Of a stretch of DNA of 64,000 bases, positions 38,197 to 54,975 are shown in pieces (within the stretch, counting starts at the first letter, position 1; every line of letters begins with the position of its first letter). This stretch comes from Pinus tabuliformis (taxonomy: Eukaryota > Streptophyta > Pinopsida > Pinales > Pinaceae). Under the pieces are notes generated by a model. It was not told the DNA's origin. It ran no database searches and was given only the letters and a program-made list of their open reading frames with translations. The position numbers and the translations under genes are program-made. The stretch covers positions 141,958,605-142,022,604 of the forward strand of contig CM062808.1 in the NCBI GenBank assembly GCA_031772625.1. The letters run 5' to 3'.

Positions 38197-39104
38197 GGTT
38201 GAAAATAACAACAAGAAATGATAAAAATAGAGTCCAGAAATTCCAGTTTAATTTATCCTTGAATTAAATTGTGAATTCAATTCAAATTCTATTCTTATAG
38301 CAACTTGTAAATAGTTAATTAAGTTTATTATACTTAATTATCTTAGGAATTTAGATTTGGAAGTATTTTTGTCGTCATGTGTATGTTCTCCCTACTTTGT
38401 AGTAGTCTAGTATGAGTTAATTGTGAGTTGTAAATAGATAACTCAGTTTACTAAGTTCAGTTCAGTTAAATTAGTTCTCAAAATGATTGAGGAACTAATA
38501 GTGAGTTAACAGTCAGTGGTGTCACTAATGAACTCCACCAATGCTACTCTAGTTAACTGAATATTTACTCATCAGAAACTCATGAATGCCAAATCAGAGA
38601 AAGTCTCAGTTGAGACTAGAGTGTAGGGACATTGTACTACTTGTTTTAGATTTTTCCGAGTTGTACTCACAGTGTATTCAGTCAAGAACTAACCCTTGAG
38701 AGATTGCGCAGTTTTGGAAGCCTTGATTTCCATTTAAATATGAGCTAATCATCCTTAGGAATTGCGCAAGGAAATAGGAACTTGGATAGTTGGTGAATTG
38801 GCTAAGCTTTGGCCTTGAGCTTGCTTATGAGTTGGAGATTTAATTTGTTGAGTGTTGGGATTGTTCTTAAGAGAACAAGAATTGTAATTTCATCTTTATT
38901 TTCCAGATTAATACAATATAGTAATGGGTTTTACGTTGCGTCTTTCCCCAAATATTTATTGTCTTATGTGCCCTTGATGTTCTTCCTCTTGTCGATTATT
39001 GTTTGCTCGATCTTTTTGTGCTTCCACTGTAAAGAGTAGAAGTAGATTCTTATCTCTCGCTTTAGCAAATTGCATTAGCTTGTGAATCTATAGGATTTTC
39101 TACA
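38197..39104 (+). repeat. 5' LTR of the reduced copia element
   Basis: A 908-bp LTR ending GATTTTCTACA directly before TGGTATCAGAG. It is a direct repeat of 41200-42154. Confidence 0.9.
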
Positions 39105-39209
39105 TGGTATCAGAGTTGAGAACAATATACTAGAGGAGATTTTGATGTTTTTATTTATGGGTTACAGGTGAATTTTGAATTTGCAATACATACTTCAGGA
39201 TCGACAGAT

Positions 39210-40532
39210 GGCGTTCTACAGTTTGCGGCTCGAGTATGCCCTAGATGGAAGATTGAATTATATAGCCTAGAAGGACATGATGGAGGTCGTGTTGGAGGAT
39301 AATGGCTTGAAGGAATTCATTAATCAGGATATTCCTAAGCCGCCAACATCGGATGCTCAGAATCTAGAGAATGGAAGAAGCATGTGGAAAGGGCGAGGCA
39401 GATAATCCTTGAGGGAGTTCGAGACCAAATTTTCTAGAGTCTCCATGGGAAGGAAACTTTGCATGATATGTGGAAAGCATTGAAGGACCTTTTCCAGAAT
39501 AGTAGTGACGAAAGGAAGTTGGCACTGAAAGATAAACTTTGAAAAATCAAGATGGAGGTGGGCTACTCAATTCCAAATTACTTGAGCAAGTTCATTCAAT
39601 GTCGTGATAAACTTGGAAGTGTTGGAATCATTGTTGCCAACAAAGATGTGGTGAGCCTTACTCTTATTGGACTCCCAAAGAGTTGGCATAGTTATCAAGA
39701 CTCTGTCAATGGTCGTGAGAAGCTGCCAAACTGGGAACGACTATGGTCAGATTTGATGCAAGATGAGATCAAGAGGAACACCAGAGATGGGACCTCTTCC
39801 AAGGAAGTGGAAGATGATTTTTCCTTAGTGAGTAAGGTAAAGTGGGCTAAGGGAAAGAAGTCCCAAGGCGATGAGGGCAGAAATAATATGGACTTAATGA
39901 AAGTCAAGTGTTTTCACTGTCACGGGCATTGGCACTATGCCAATAATTGCCCACAGAGGAAAGCAAGCAAGAAGGAGCTGATAGTAGTGGCAACAGGTGA
40001 AGCTCTAGCTTCATAATTTGAACTTGATTTCTCTCTCATTGCATGCATGGTTGGCACTACCATGGGAGGCATGTGGTATCTTGATAGCGGTGCCTCATTC
40101 CATATGACGGGGAATAGAGATATCTTTAGCGATTTTGAGGAGAAATACCTCAAGCAGAGCATAGAATTTGGAGATGACGAGAGGTATAGAGCTACCAGGA
40201 TCGGTACAGTTACCTTTCATAGGGATTTTTCCTCCCCTCTCAGGATCACAGATGTGATGTATGTTGCATGACTAAAGAATAATCTTGTTTCAGTCACGGT
40301 ATTGGAAGATCATGGCTATGATGTGGTTTTTAGTAAGGGAAAGGTTTTCCTTAGACACATCACCATGGGAGAGGTGAAACAGATAGGTGCACAGGTGAAG
40401 AACCTGTATGCTCTTGAGGTTCAAGATGCATGCAAAGCCTTGAGGAGCAAGGAAAATGTTAGTGACTTGGTGGTTGAGAGGGAGAATAAATTACCTCTCA
40501 ACATGCAGCCCCAAAAGAACCCTCAGAAGTAG
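39210..40532 (+). pseudogene. copia gag and protease remnant
   Basis: Gag sequence shows the copia pattern (YLSKFIQCRDKL; LTLIGLPKSW), a CX2C-type zinc knuckle near 39912-39955, then LDSGASFHMTG of the aspartic protease and an FHRDF...DVMYV stretch. The - strand fragment at 6498-7226 encodes closely related sequence. It is a fossil with a few breaks. Confidence 0.8.
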
Positions 40533-41199
40533 CTTCAGGAAGTTGTGGAGTAGCCATAACTAGAGAAGTTGAGAGGAGACCGAGTGGAGAGATCCACTCA
40601 AGCAGAGAAGGAGTCTCAAAAGTTGTATCAAACAATTGTGGAAAAACCACAATTGGAGAATCTGAGAGGAGACCGAGTGGAGGAATCTAGTCATGCAGAG
40701 ACCTCCAGTAGGGGGAAATTTCAAGTGAGGTAGGCAGAGGGATCACATGCAGCCATACCTCCAGGTGTGAGGTGGGGCGATGTAAAGTGATAGTCCCAAG
40801 AGGGCTGAAATTGGGCAGGGTCCATTGAGTGGTTTTATCTCATGGATCGTACCTTGCTATGGTAGCCAAAAGTACATAGTAGCGGGAGGAATTAGTGGGA
40901 TTGATGCAGTCAGAGATCAAAGTAACAGAGGATAGAGCAGTCAGATACTAAAGAAGCGTAGAGAAGGGTTGACAATAGTGCAGAAAATGTAGATTCAACA
41001 GAAGTGCATAGTTTTCAATCGACAGAGGCAATATCAGTCAAAGACTTTGATGATAGAGGCATCATTCTGATTCACGTTAGATGTTTTTTTGTTTCTGGAG
41101 TTGTTGGAACAATAACACTCGAGAGAGGGTGTTGCATGTATAACATTCAAAAGGTTTAGGATCAGGATCGAGCTTAATTCCTTTCTTGTTGAGAGGGAG

Positions 41200-42154
41200 T
41201 GTTGAAAATAGCAACAAGAAATGATAAAAATAGAATCCATAAATTCTAGTTTAATGTGTCCTTGAATTAAATTCAAATTCTATTCTCATAGCAACTTGTA
41301 AATAGTTAATTAAGCTTATTAAACTTAATTAGCTTAGGAATTTTGAGTTGGAAGTATTTATGTCATCATGTGTATGTTCTCCCTACTTTGTAGGAGTCCA
41401 GTATGAGTTAATTGTGAGTTGTAAATAGACAACTCAGTTTACTGAGTCTAGTTCAGTTAAATTAGTTCTCAAACTGATTAAGGAACTAATAGTGAGTTAA
41501 CAGTCAGTGGTGTCACTAATGAACTCCTCCAGTGCTACTCTAGTTAACTGAATATTTACTCATCAGAAACTCATGCATGTCGAATTAGAGAAAGACCCAG
41601 TTGAGACTAGAGTGCAGGGACAGTGTACTATTTGTTTTAGACTTTTCTGAATTGCACTGGTAGTGCATGCATTCAAGAATTGACCCTTGAATGATTGTTT
41701 AGTTTTGGAAGCCTTGATTTCCATTTAAATACAGGCTAATCATCCTTAGGAATTGCTCAGTTTTCGAGGCCTTGATTTCAATTTAAATACAATCTAATCA
41801 TCCTTAGGAATTGTGCAAGGAAATAAGGACTTGGAGAGCTAGTGAATTGGCTAAGCTTTGGCCTTGAGCTTGTTTATGAGTTGGAGATTGAATTTGCTCA
41901 GTGCTAGTATTGTTCTTGAGAGAACAAGCATTGTAATTTCATCTTGATTTTCTGGATTAATACAATATAGTAGTGGGGTTTTGAGTTGTGGCTTTCCCCG
42001 GATATTTATAGTGTTATGTGCCCTTGATGTTATTCCTCTTATCAATTATTGTTTGCTCGATCTTTATGTGCTTCTGCTCTAAAAAGTAGAAGTAGATTCT
42101 TGTCTCTTGCTTTAGTAAATTGAATTAGCTTGTGAATCTACATGATTTTCTACA
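41200..42154 (+). repeat. 3' LTR of the reduced copia element
   Basis: A 955-bp LTR starting TGTTGAAAATAGC. It is longer than the 5' LTR, partly because of an imperfect tandem duplication of about 57 bp (about 41690-41812) containing CTTGATTTCCATTTAAATAC. Confidence 0.9.
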
Positions 42155-42545
42155 TGTTGGTCTTAAGCTTGGCAATGAAAGTCTTGTAGAGGCAGATCAC
42201 AACAATCCTAAGTTCAGGAGGAACCATGATCTCTTCAAGCCTTTCCCAGAGCTTATCTCAGGGGACAATGTCGAAATCTTTTCTAAAGTCCACAAAACAA
42301 CATAAGAGATCAGTTTTACTTTTGCGACATTCCTCTATGATGATCCTAAGGGTGAAAAGGTTGTCGATGGTCAAGTGATGTCTCCTACAAACAGTTTTCA
42401 CTTAAGCTCTTTTGCCCTGGTTCTCATGCTAAAGGCTAAGTTTTTATTCTAGAATGAGCCCATAAATCTTGGCTAGGATGTGGCTAATCATAATGAGCCT
42501 GTAGTTAGAGGGAACTCTTTTTTCCCTATTTTTTAAGATAGGAAC
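42155..42545 (-). mobile_element. LINE piece 4 of 7: RT fingers and palm
   Basis: The - strand encodes VPILKNREKRVPSNYRLIMIS near the right end, the conserved entry of LINE RT, then TKTDLLCCFVDFRKDFDIVP-like sequence carrying the first catalytic Asp (FVDF). It contains stop codons (for example after YGLILE), so it is decayed. The left end joins piece 5 cleanly. The right end meets a copia element whose far side has been deleted, so about 20 residues of LINE are missing there. Confidence 0.85.
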
Positions 42546-47325
<4,780 letters not shown>

Positions 47326-48304
47326 TATATTTTCCCATTTTAAAGATCTCAGCTTGGTAACCTTCAATATCTTTGGTTTTACCAGTAGCGAGCTTATTAA
47401 TCCCAGACTCAACGTCTTCCAGAGAAAAAATATCATCCTTAATAGGAGTGTTTAAGATGGTTCCCATGATCTCCGGAGAGTCATACAACCTCTTAAGATA
47501 GTTATCCCAATTTTCTAGGGGAATAGAATGATTATATTTAGTTTTACGAACAAGCACATTCTGCCAAAACTTTTTGGGTGCAAATTTAGAAAGGTGGAGA
47601 AGATGCTCTTGTCTCTTATTAATATATGACCTCTTCTTCCTCTTAATGAGAGATTTGTATATATGTATATTATGGAGATTAATGCTTTCATTAGGCGCGT
47701 GTCTGATTGCTTTCCTAGCAATTTTACAGTCTTTGTCATACCAAGGATTAGAAGTTCTATTATTTTTCTTATACGAAGTCTTATTAGAGAATTTGCTAAT
47801 GGTGGTAGAAAGGGTAGTAGTAAAATGGTAATACATTTGATCAATGTTGTTATTATAAGTCGGGGAACCTAAATCCCTTTCCAAATCCCTTAAGAAAAGG
47901 TCGACATTACTTCTATCAAAGTGAATGTGACTTTTTCTTTCAATGTTCTCCTACATGTGGGAGGTATGCATAACAATATTAAGGGATAAACACAAAGGTC
48001 TGTGGTCAGAGTTAGGCTCGTACTCGTTGACAAGCTCAAAGTTTGTAATATGGTTGAGGACATGGATGCCAGAAATCACATAATCCATGACGTTGCTACC
48101 TAGCCCATGGAAATAGGTCATCTAACCATTGAGAGGTCATTTATTAATACCATTATAAATGATTAGGTCCCAGGAACTACAAAGTTGGAGGAGCTCGGTG
48201 CCGAATAATTTCTCGATTATGGCTTCATATTTTCTCTTGAATCTATTAGCTAAGTTGCCATCCTCATCAACCCACAAGGGGTCAGGGTTAGAGTTGTTAC
48301 TTAA
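47326..48304 (-). mobile_element. LINE piece 3 of 7: endonuclease C-terminus and start of RT
   Basis: The - strand encodes the end of an AP-type endonuclease (YEPNSDHRPLCLSL, near 48000). The linker follows (NPWYDKDCKIARKAIR; KFAPKKFWQNVL), then the RT start (DVESGINKLATGKTKDIEGYQ) down to KMGKYILIP. The linker and RT start are one long open stretch (47884-47330). It joins piece 2 through AIMLS|NNSNPDP across the chromovirus (CTTAA target). The left end abuts the copia element at a junction with shared AGGAATAAGG-like bases. Confidence 0.9.
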
Positions 48305-48637
48305 TGTTATGAAACCAGCTCAAGAAAAGATAGAAAAGATAGATCAATGCCTTAGAATTTTGCCTCTTCGAGGGGGCAACCTCCTTTACATTACATAAAT
48401 GAACAATTATTCCATGATACAAATGACAAAACCTTCTTTCTATATATAGGAGTCTAAGGAGTCACAATATAACCCAGCCGACCTAACAATAATAATATAA
48501 AGCCACAAAAATAACAATAGAGGGATTCTATGGGGCACAGAAATAACAATATGGGGGTAATAGGGGCACAACAATATAAATAAGGGGTATAACTACAATA
48601 GTAATGGGGTAATCACTAGTATTATAGGGACCCAACA
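48305..48637 (-). repeat. 3' LTR of the chromovirus
   Basis: 333 bp, TGTTATGAAACC...GGGACCCAACA, with the purine-tract complement (TGCCCCTCTCC) immediately inside. Confidence 0.95.
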
Positions 48638-48666
48638 TGCCCCTCTCCTTCAAAAAAGTGTTGTCC

Positions 48667-51600
48667 TCAACGCTTGAGTAGTTCTGGATACTTCTGCATA
48701 AAATTCTCATCCTCCCATGTGGAATCTTCAGCGGATAAGTTCTTCCACTTGATAAGATACTCTGAAATTGATCGATTTCGTAGCTGTCGAGTTCTTGTTT
48801 CTGTGACTGCTTCCGGTTCCAATATAATTTTTCCTTCCTCGTCAAGTTCTGGCAATATTGTTTGAACTGGGAGCTTGTCGCCTATAACCTTCTTTAAACA
48901 TGAAACATGGAAAACTGGGTGCAATCGAGAAGCTGCAGGAAGCTCCAATTTGTATGCCATAGTACCAATCTTTTGCAACACCTTGTACGGACCATAATAC
49001 TTTGGTGATAATTTATTATCCTTCTTAGCTTGCTTTAGGGACATTTGCTTATATGGTTGTAGCCGTAGGAATACCCAATCACCTACATCAAAACTTCTTT
49101 CACTGCGATGTTGATCTGCCTGTTGTTTCATTCTATTTTGTGCCAACACGAGGTTATCCTTTAAGAGTTGGAGGACTTGTTGATGTTCGATGTGATGTTC
49201 CACTGCCTGAACCTTAGAATTTTCTCTTAAATATGATGTGATGGATGGTGGTTGATACCCATAAAGTGCCATAAATGGGGTCATTTTTGTTGCTGTATGG
49301 AAGGAAGTGTTATACCACCATTCAGCCAGAGGCAACCATTTGACCCATTGTGTCTGTTTATCAGATACAAAGCAACGAAGATATCCTTCCAAACATTTGT
49401 TTACTATCTCAGTTTGCCCATCAGATTGAGGATGATAAGATGAGCTATGAGCTAACTGAGTACCAAGACAAGAAAATAATTCTGTCCAAAAATTTCCAGT
49501 GAAAATGGGATCTCTGTCACTTACAATAATCTTTGGGTTTCCATGTAGCTTTTGAATTGTTTCCATAAATGCAGTAGAAACTGTACTGGCTTTAAATGGA
49601 TGTGATAATGCACAAAAGTGTGCATACTTGGTAAGTCTGTCAACTACCACCATGATGACACTCTTTCCCTCAGACTTGGGTAAACCTGTGATAAAATCCA
49701 TTGAAACCTCCTCCCAACGTTGGCTTGGAATGGATAAAGGTTGTAATAGACCCGGTGTCTTAATTGTTTCAACTTTATTTTGTTGGCAAACCAAACATTC
49801 CGCCACAAACTTTTGAATATCTGATTTAAGGCCATCCCAAAAAAATTCCTTCTTAACCCTGTGGTAAGTTTTTAAAAATCCTGAGTGCCCTCCTAAGGGA
49901 GAAGTGTGCAATTCCATAAGAATCTTTTGTTTTAGCTGGGAATTCTTACAGAGGTATAAGCGATCTTTGTACCATAACGAATCATTTTTCCAGCTAAATG
50001 TATCAGACGTACTGGAATCTTGTTGTAGCTTTCGAATAAGTGCCCACACTTCTTCGTCATTCTTCCATTCCTCCCTTGCTTCGTTTATCCAATCTGGTTG
50101 GATAATAGAAATGGCGCACAACAATGCTTCCACATCCTCATCCTTTCTTGAGAGTGCATCTGCCACCACATTTTGCTTCCCTTTTTTGTAGATGATTTCA
50201 AAGTCATAACCCAACATCTTTGTGACCCACTTTTGTTGCTCTTCAGAGGATAATCTTTGTTCTAAAAAGTATTTAAGGCTATCATGATCCGTTTTTACCT
50301 TGAAGTGTCTTCCCATTAGGTAGGGTCGCCATTTCTTAAGTGCATGGAGTATTGCCAACATTTCCTTCTCATAAATAGCTTTGCTTAAAAACTTTCCCTT
50401 GATTGGACGACTTTCAAAAGCAATGGGTCTTTCATCTTGCATTAGAACAGCACCAATTCCATTTCCTGAAGCATCACATTCCACAATAAAGGTTTTTGTG
50501 AAGTCCGGTGTAGCTAAGACCGGTGCTTGGCACATTGCCTCTTTAAGATGTTCAAAGGCCTTTGTTGCTTCCGGAGTCCATGAAAATGCATCTTTCTTCA
50601 ATAATGTTGTTAGAGGTGCTGCTATTCTCCCATAATTCTTAACAAACTTGCGATAATACCCTGTCAACCCAAGAAATCCTCGCAGATGCTTTATGGATGT
50701 GGGGATTTTCCATTCCTTAATGGCTTTAATTTTGCTAGGGTCTACCTTAACTCCTTCATGAGATACAATATGACCCAAATATTCCACCTCCTGGACTCCA
50801 AAGAAACATTTGGATCTTTTTGCATATAATTGTTTCTCCTCCAATAGTTGTAGCACCTTGTCAACATGTTCAACATGATCCTTCCAAGACTTGCTGTAGA
50901 TTAGTATATCATCAAAAAATACTAACACAAATTTTCTAAGGAATGGTTTGAAAATTGAATTCATCAAACCTTGAAATGTTGAAGGTGCATTGGTAAGGCC
51001 AAAAGGCATGACCAAAAATTCATAATGACCCTCATGAGTTCTAAATGCTGTTTTCGGAATGTCTTCAATCTTCATTCTGATTTGATGATATCCCGAACGA
51101 AGATCCAACTTGGTGAAGTAAATTGATCCATGCAATTCATCCAGTAATTCATCAATGACAGGAATGGGGAACTTATCTTTAATAGTGAGCTTGTTGAGCT
51201 CCCTATAATCCGGACACATGCGCCATGATCCATCCTTCTTGTGCACCAATACTACTGGAGCAGAGAAAGAACTTTGACTTGGTTGAATTATACCAGCCTC
51301 TAGCATTTCTGCAACCATACGTTCAATTTCACTTTTTTGGACATAGGGATATCTGTACGGCCTGATGTTTGGAGGAACACTTCCTGGAATCAGATGAATA
51401 GCATGATCATGATCACGCATAGGTGGGAGACCTTTGGGAGTCTCAAATACCTTGGAATGATTGTCCAGGACTTTTTGGAGATCTGGAGAAATAGATGATT
51501 CCAATGTGGAAACATCTAGCGAACATAATTGTGCAATTACACCTCTTTGCTCCTTTTTTAGAAGCTTTGTCATACCATTAGAGCTGATTATCTTTCCTGG

Positions 51601-53199
51601 TTTCCCTGCAATACCCCTTAATTCAACTTCCTTTCCTTCCATAGAAAATTTGATGAAAAGTTCTTGAAAATTAAAAGCTATTGTACCCAAGGATTGTAGC
51701 CATTGGACTCCTAGTACAACATCAGCACCTCCCATTGGAATGGAAAGCATTGGGCTAGTCAATACATATTCTCCCATGGATAGCTTGATATTATGGCACT
51801 TTCCAGAGCAATTTATTGTTCCTCCATTTGCAATCATCACTTGACACTCTGGTGCTGGATATAGGAAGCAATTCAATTCTTTTGCTACCCTACAATGAAT
51901 AAAATTGTGGGTGCTTCCTGAATCAATCAACACTATTACCTTTTTCTTCTTGATTTGTCCTTCTATCTTGATGGTTTGAGGAGTGGTAATTCCCGCCAAT
52001 GCATTACAAGATATGGTCGGATTTATTTGTTCTTCATCTAGGCTTTGTTCCTGGAGTATATCCTCTTCTTTTGACCTTTCTTGCTCCTTTTCTTCTTCCT
52101 CTTCACAATCTATGTAGAATAATTTCTTCTCAGCACACTTATGACCTTTAGTGTATTTGCTATCACAACTGTAACAAAGCCCTTTTGCTCTTTTTTCTTC
52201 CAATTGTTGTGGTGTCAACCTTATAGGTTGTGGAAGACTAGGGGCAACAACACTTCCGTCTTTATAGTTGTGAGTGGTATGCTTCCTGGTTGCCATAATT
52301 TTGCTTTCCATTTTTCTTGCTAACCTGAATGCCTTCTCTAATGAATCAGGTTCCCAAAGGCGAACATCATGTTGGATATTATCCTTTAAAGACCCTATGA
52401 ACACATCAATCCTATGCTCCTCTGGAATATCTTTTACCCTTATGTTCAATTTTTGGAACTCCTCAATGTGCTCCATTATTGAACCCTTTTGTTTGAGACT
52501 TATCAATTGGCTAAAAAAAGTGTTGCTTTTTGTATCCTCATAATGTGCTATCAATTCTTCCGTAAAAAATGCCCAAGTGATAAATTGTTTACGAGAGCAA
52601 AGCCATTGATACCATACAAACTGATTTGGTTCCAAATATAAAGTTGCCATACGTACCTTTTGTGTGTTTTGCACATTATTGAGATCGAAGAATTGCTCCA
52701 TCTGTAATATCCATGTGGCAGGATCCTTGCCATCAAACTTCCTCATATCGATTTTTGGAATATGGTGAGTCTTCGATCCAACATTAGCGTCTATGGAATC
52801 ATGATTAACATTTCTTTTATTCTCCTCATGAGTTTCCTTTAGTACCCTTTCACCCTTAGTGCCCATTTCTTGTAGCAACTTATTCATATTTACCTTCAAT
52901 TCGTCCATGTTTGTCTTCAAGTCTGTCTTCAAATCTACCATGTCTGTCTTCAAGTCTGTCTTCAAATCTACCATGTCTCTCTTCAGTTCTGTCTTCGAAT
53001 CATCCATCTTAGCTTCCATGCCCTTTATCTTAGATTCCATGCCATTTATCTTAGCATCTGTTAGCTTTTGTGAGCGTGACATGTGTTGCACTTGTTCTTG
53101 TAATTTTGATATATCATGTAGCATTTCTTCCTCTTCTTCATGAGTCATGCTAGAGCTTTCAGGTTCCTTACTAGGTGTTTGCATTTTCTTTCGGGGCAT
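48667..53199 (-). CDS. Chromovirus gag-pol polyprotein, single frame
   Basis: A 1510-codon frame with the full Ty3/gypsy order. N-terminal coiled coil with 11-residue repeats (about residues 15-115); capsid-type gag (about 150-300); Cys/His knuckle ([14 protein letters not shown], about 345); retropepsin ([13 protein letters not shown], about 430); RT ([13 protein letters not shown] to FFDDILIY, about 620-800); RNase H ([13 protein letters not shown], about 910); integrase with HHCC finger and core ([19 protein letters not shown], about 1090-1300); and a C-terminal chromodomain ([18 protein letters not shown]). The chromodomain places it among chromoviruses; short LTRs suggest a Reina-like lineage. 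Chromodomains direct integration to particular chromatin in this group. Confidence 0.95.
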   Translation of the reverse strand: MPRKKMQTPSKEPESSSMTHEEEEEMLHDISKLQEQVQHMSRSQKLTDAKINGMESKIKGMEAKMDDSKTELKRDMVDLKTDLKTDMVDLKTDLKTNMDELKVNMNKLLQEMGTKGERVLKETHEENKRNVNHDSIDANVGSKTHHIPKIDMRKFDGKDPATWILQMEQFFDLNNVQNTQKVRMATLYLEPNQFVWYQWLCSRKQFITWAFFTEELIAHYEDTKSNTFFSQLISLKQKGSIMEHIEEFQKLNIRVKDIPEEHRIDVFIGSLKDNIQHDVRLWEPDSLEKAFRLARKMESKIMATRKHTTHNYKDGSVVAPSLPQPIRLTPQQLEEKRAKGLCYSCDSKYTKGHKCAEKKLFYIDCEEEEEKEQERSKEEDILQEQSLDEEQINPTISCNALAGITTPQTIKIEGQIKKKKVIVLIDSGSTHNFIHCRVAKELNCFLYPAPECQVMIANGGTINCSGKCHNIKLSMGEYVLTSPMLSIPMGGADVVLGVQWLQSLGTIAFNFQELFIKFSMEGKEVELRGIAGKPGKIISSNGMTKLLKKEQRGVIAQLCSLDVSTLESSISPDLQKVLDNHSKVFETPKGLPPMRDHDHAIHLIPGSVPPNIRPYRYPYVQKSEIERMVAEMLEAGIIQPSQSSFSAPVVLVHKKDGSWRMCPDYRELNKLTIKDKFPIPVIDELLDELHGSIYFTKLDLRSGYHQIRMKIEDIPKTAFRTHEGHYEFLVMPFGLTNAPSTFQGLMNSIFKPFLRKFVLVFFDDILIYSKSWKDHVEHVDKVLQLLEEKQLYAKRSKCFFGVQEVEYLGHIVSHEGVKVDPSKIKAIKEWKIPTSIKHLRGFLGLTGYYRKFVKNYGRIAAPLTTLLKKDAFSWTPEATKAFEHLKEAMCQAPVLATPDFTKTFIVECDASGNGIGAVLMQDERPIAFESRPIKGKFLSKAIYEKEMLAILHALKKWRPYLMGRHFKVKTDHDSLKYFLEQRLSSEEQQKWVTKMLGYDFEIIYKKGKQNVVADALSRKDEDVEALLCAISIIQPDWINEAREEWKNDEEVWALIRKLQQDSSTSDTFSWKNDSLWYKDRLYLCKNSQLKQKILMELHTSPLGGHSGFLKTYHRVKKEFFWDGLKSDIQKFVAECLVCQQNKVETIKTPGLLQPLSIPSQRWEEVSMDFITGLPKSEGKSVIMVVVDRLTKYAHFCALSHPFKASTVSTAFMETIQKLHGNPKIIVSDRDPIFTGNFWTELFSCLGTQLAHSSSYHPQSDGQTEIVNKCLEGYLRCFVSDKQTQWVKWLPLAEWWYNTSFHTATKMTPFMALYGYQPPSITSYLRENSKVQAVEHHIEHQQVLQLLKDNLVLAQNRMKQQADQHRSERSFDVGDWVFLRLQPYKQMSLKQAKKDNKLSPKYYGPYKVLQKIGTMAYKLELPAASRLHPVFHVSCLKKVIGDKLPVQTILPELDEEGKIILEPEAVTETRTRQLRNRSISEYLIKWKNLSAEDSTWEDENFMQKYPELLKR

Positions 53200-53878
53200 C
53201 AGTTACCGATAATAATGCTCTACTATGCCCTTTGAATTCCTTCAAAATAAATTTTCAAACCAAGCTTAGGCAAAAATTTAAAAAAAAATACACACCTTTT
53301 TTCACTTTGTATAAGCCTGATATTGAATCTGATGTATCTCTGTAATTTCAGATCATCCAGTTCTAAAATTGCGACCTGTAGTAGCCTTCTGTGTCCTCTT
53401 TCCAATGCTACAAGTCTGACCCAAATTGGATTCTCCAAGGAAGAGTTATGTGAAATCTCCCACAGTGACTTGCTTTTAGACTAATTCAGTAGGGCGAACT
53501 TGTACGACGTGCCACGAGTCACTGTTTCAACCTTTGGATCTAAAACCTGCATACAAGAAACTACAGTCTGTCCTCTTTCTGTAACTTCTTACGAAATTTC
53601 AATCCGATCCCCAGAGAGAAAGTTATGACGATTTTCCCGAGGTCACCTGTTTTGAAAGTAATTCAGGAGTCTGCAAAAAGACCAACTTCCTCAGATCATA
53701 TCTCCGCGAATATCGCGCTAAAAGCTCTGAAATTCGGACCCGAGGTTCAGCGCGATTTCTTCTCAAATGGGTTTTTTTTTCGACTTCTGAAACGTCACAG
53801 AAAAAAAGTTATAGTGAAAATACCACGATGACCTGTTTGGAGCAGCGAAACCCTAGAATCCAAAGCTCTGATACCAAA

Positions 53879-54211
53879 TGTTATGAAACCAGCTCAAGAA
53901 AAGATAGAAAAGATAGATCAACGCCTTAGAATTCAGCCTCTTCGAGAGGGAAACCTCCTTTACATTACATAAATGAACAATTCTTCCATGATACAAATGA
54001 CAAAACCTCCTTTCTATATATAGGAGTCTAAGGAGTCACAATATAACCCAGCCGACCTAACAATAATAATATAAAGCCACAAAAATAACAATAGGGGGAT
54101 TCTATGGGGCACAGAAATAACAACATGGGGGTAACAGGGGCACAACAATATAAATAAGGGGTATAACTACAATAGTAATGGGGTAATCACTAGTATTATA
54201 GGGACCCAACA
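53879..54211 (-). repeat. 5' LTR of the chromovirus
   Basis: 333 bp with the same ends as the left LTR. The primer-binding complement GCTCTGATACCA lies two bases inside. A TATATATAG box on the - strand near 54020 fits the promoter. Confidence 0.95.
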
Positions 54212-54975
54212 CTTAACATAATAGCTTGGTTAGTAGCAGTTCAAGAATTAAAGTCCCCAAGCAAAAGGATATTTCCTTCATTCCTTAGGTTGTATATGTC
54301 TTTTTCTAAGGTATTGAAAGGACAATTCTTATCTAGGTTGTTTTTCTTATAGGATGTAGAGTTGATAGGGGCGAAATAGCATATTGCAAGAAAAATCCTA
54401 TTGGTTGTAGAATCAAATATTTCGATCCAAATGTATTGATTGAAGAGATCAGTTTTATGAAGTAGGATGTGAGAGGAGACAATGTTCCTAATATAACAGA
54501 CTATACCACCAAAACCTCTCTTGGTGGGTTTCTTATTCTAGGCAAACCAAAGAGTGAACCCGTCAAGGTGAGGGACACTAGATTTGTCATGCTCCCAAGT
54601 TTCAACTAAAATAATAAGATCTATATCACTTGAGATCCAACTTAACATAGGACCTTTACACCATGGAAAACCATGGAAATTCTAGAAGAGGATATGGAGT
54701 GATGGTATTCCCTATTTATCACTCGTGTTTAGGACTCTGTCTCTAATAATAACTTTTATATTCCTAATGATTGCCCATTGCCCTTATTTTTTTGCTTCCT
54801 TGACCATTTGTACTTCTTTCCTAGTTCAGCTTGAACTTCTCGAATGAGATCTTCATTTATAAAGATTCTCGTTCCTTTTAGGCTAGGGGATTTCCTGAGT
54901 ATATCTAATTTATGGTCATTATAATTGACCTTGACACGGATTAGTCTATGTTTATGCTCAAGTATCTTTCCTACC
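54212..54975 (-). mobile_element. LINE piece 2 of 7: end of ORF1 and start of the endonuclease
   Basis: The - strand encodes the end of an RNA-binding ORF1 (KGTRIFINEDLIREVQAELG; KKYKWSRKQKNKGNGQ) and then endonuclease sequence with GNILLLGDFNSR, the catalytic GDFN motif of LINE AP endonucleases. Several stop codons occur in between, so this part is more decayed than piece 3. It joins piece 1 through EAIRV|GKILEH across the probable solo LTR (CTACC target). Confidence 0.85.

Larger units (their letters stand above)
38197..42154 (+). mobile_element. Ty1/copia element reduced to LTRs, gag and protease
   Basis: LTRs at 38197-39104 and 41200-42154 have target sites CGTTG and TGTTG (one CpG-type difference). 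A perfect TGGTATCAGAG primer-binding site starts at 39105 and a purine tract (GAGAGGGAG) precedes the 3' LTR. The interior has gag (about 39210-40015) with a knuckle (CFHCHGHWHYANNC) and the protease/spacer segment with YLDSGASFHMTG (40047-40530). Then about 670 bp of noncoding sequence leads to the 3' LTR; integrase, RT and RNase H are absent. It is an internally reduced, broken copy of the same family as the fragment at 6224-8750. LTRs differ by about 7% in a partial comparison. Confidence 0.9.
48305..54211 (-). mobile_element. Ty3/gypsy chromovirus, looks whole
   Basis: A 5.9-kb element with two 333-bp LTRs and a perfect CTTAA target duplication (48300-48304 and 54212-54216). It reads right to left, with an initiator-Met primer-binding site (53865-53876) and a purine tract beside the left LTR. 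One long gag-pol frame fills 53199-48667. LTRs differ at about 10 of 333 sites (3%) by hand count. That gives about 7 million years at a slow conifer rate of 2.2e-9 per site per year, or about 1 million at a grass rate of 1.3e-8; the rates are assumptions. The truncated copy at 4985-6223 is the same family. The element lies in LINE endonuclease sequence. Confidence 0.95.
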
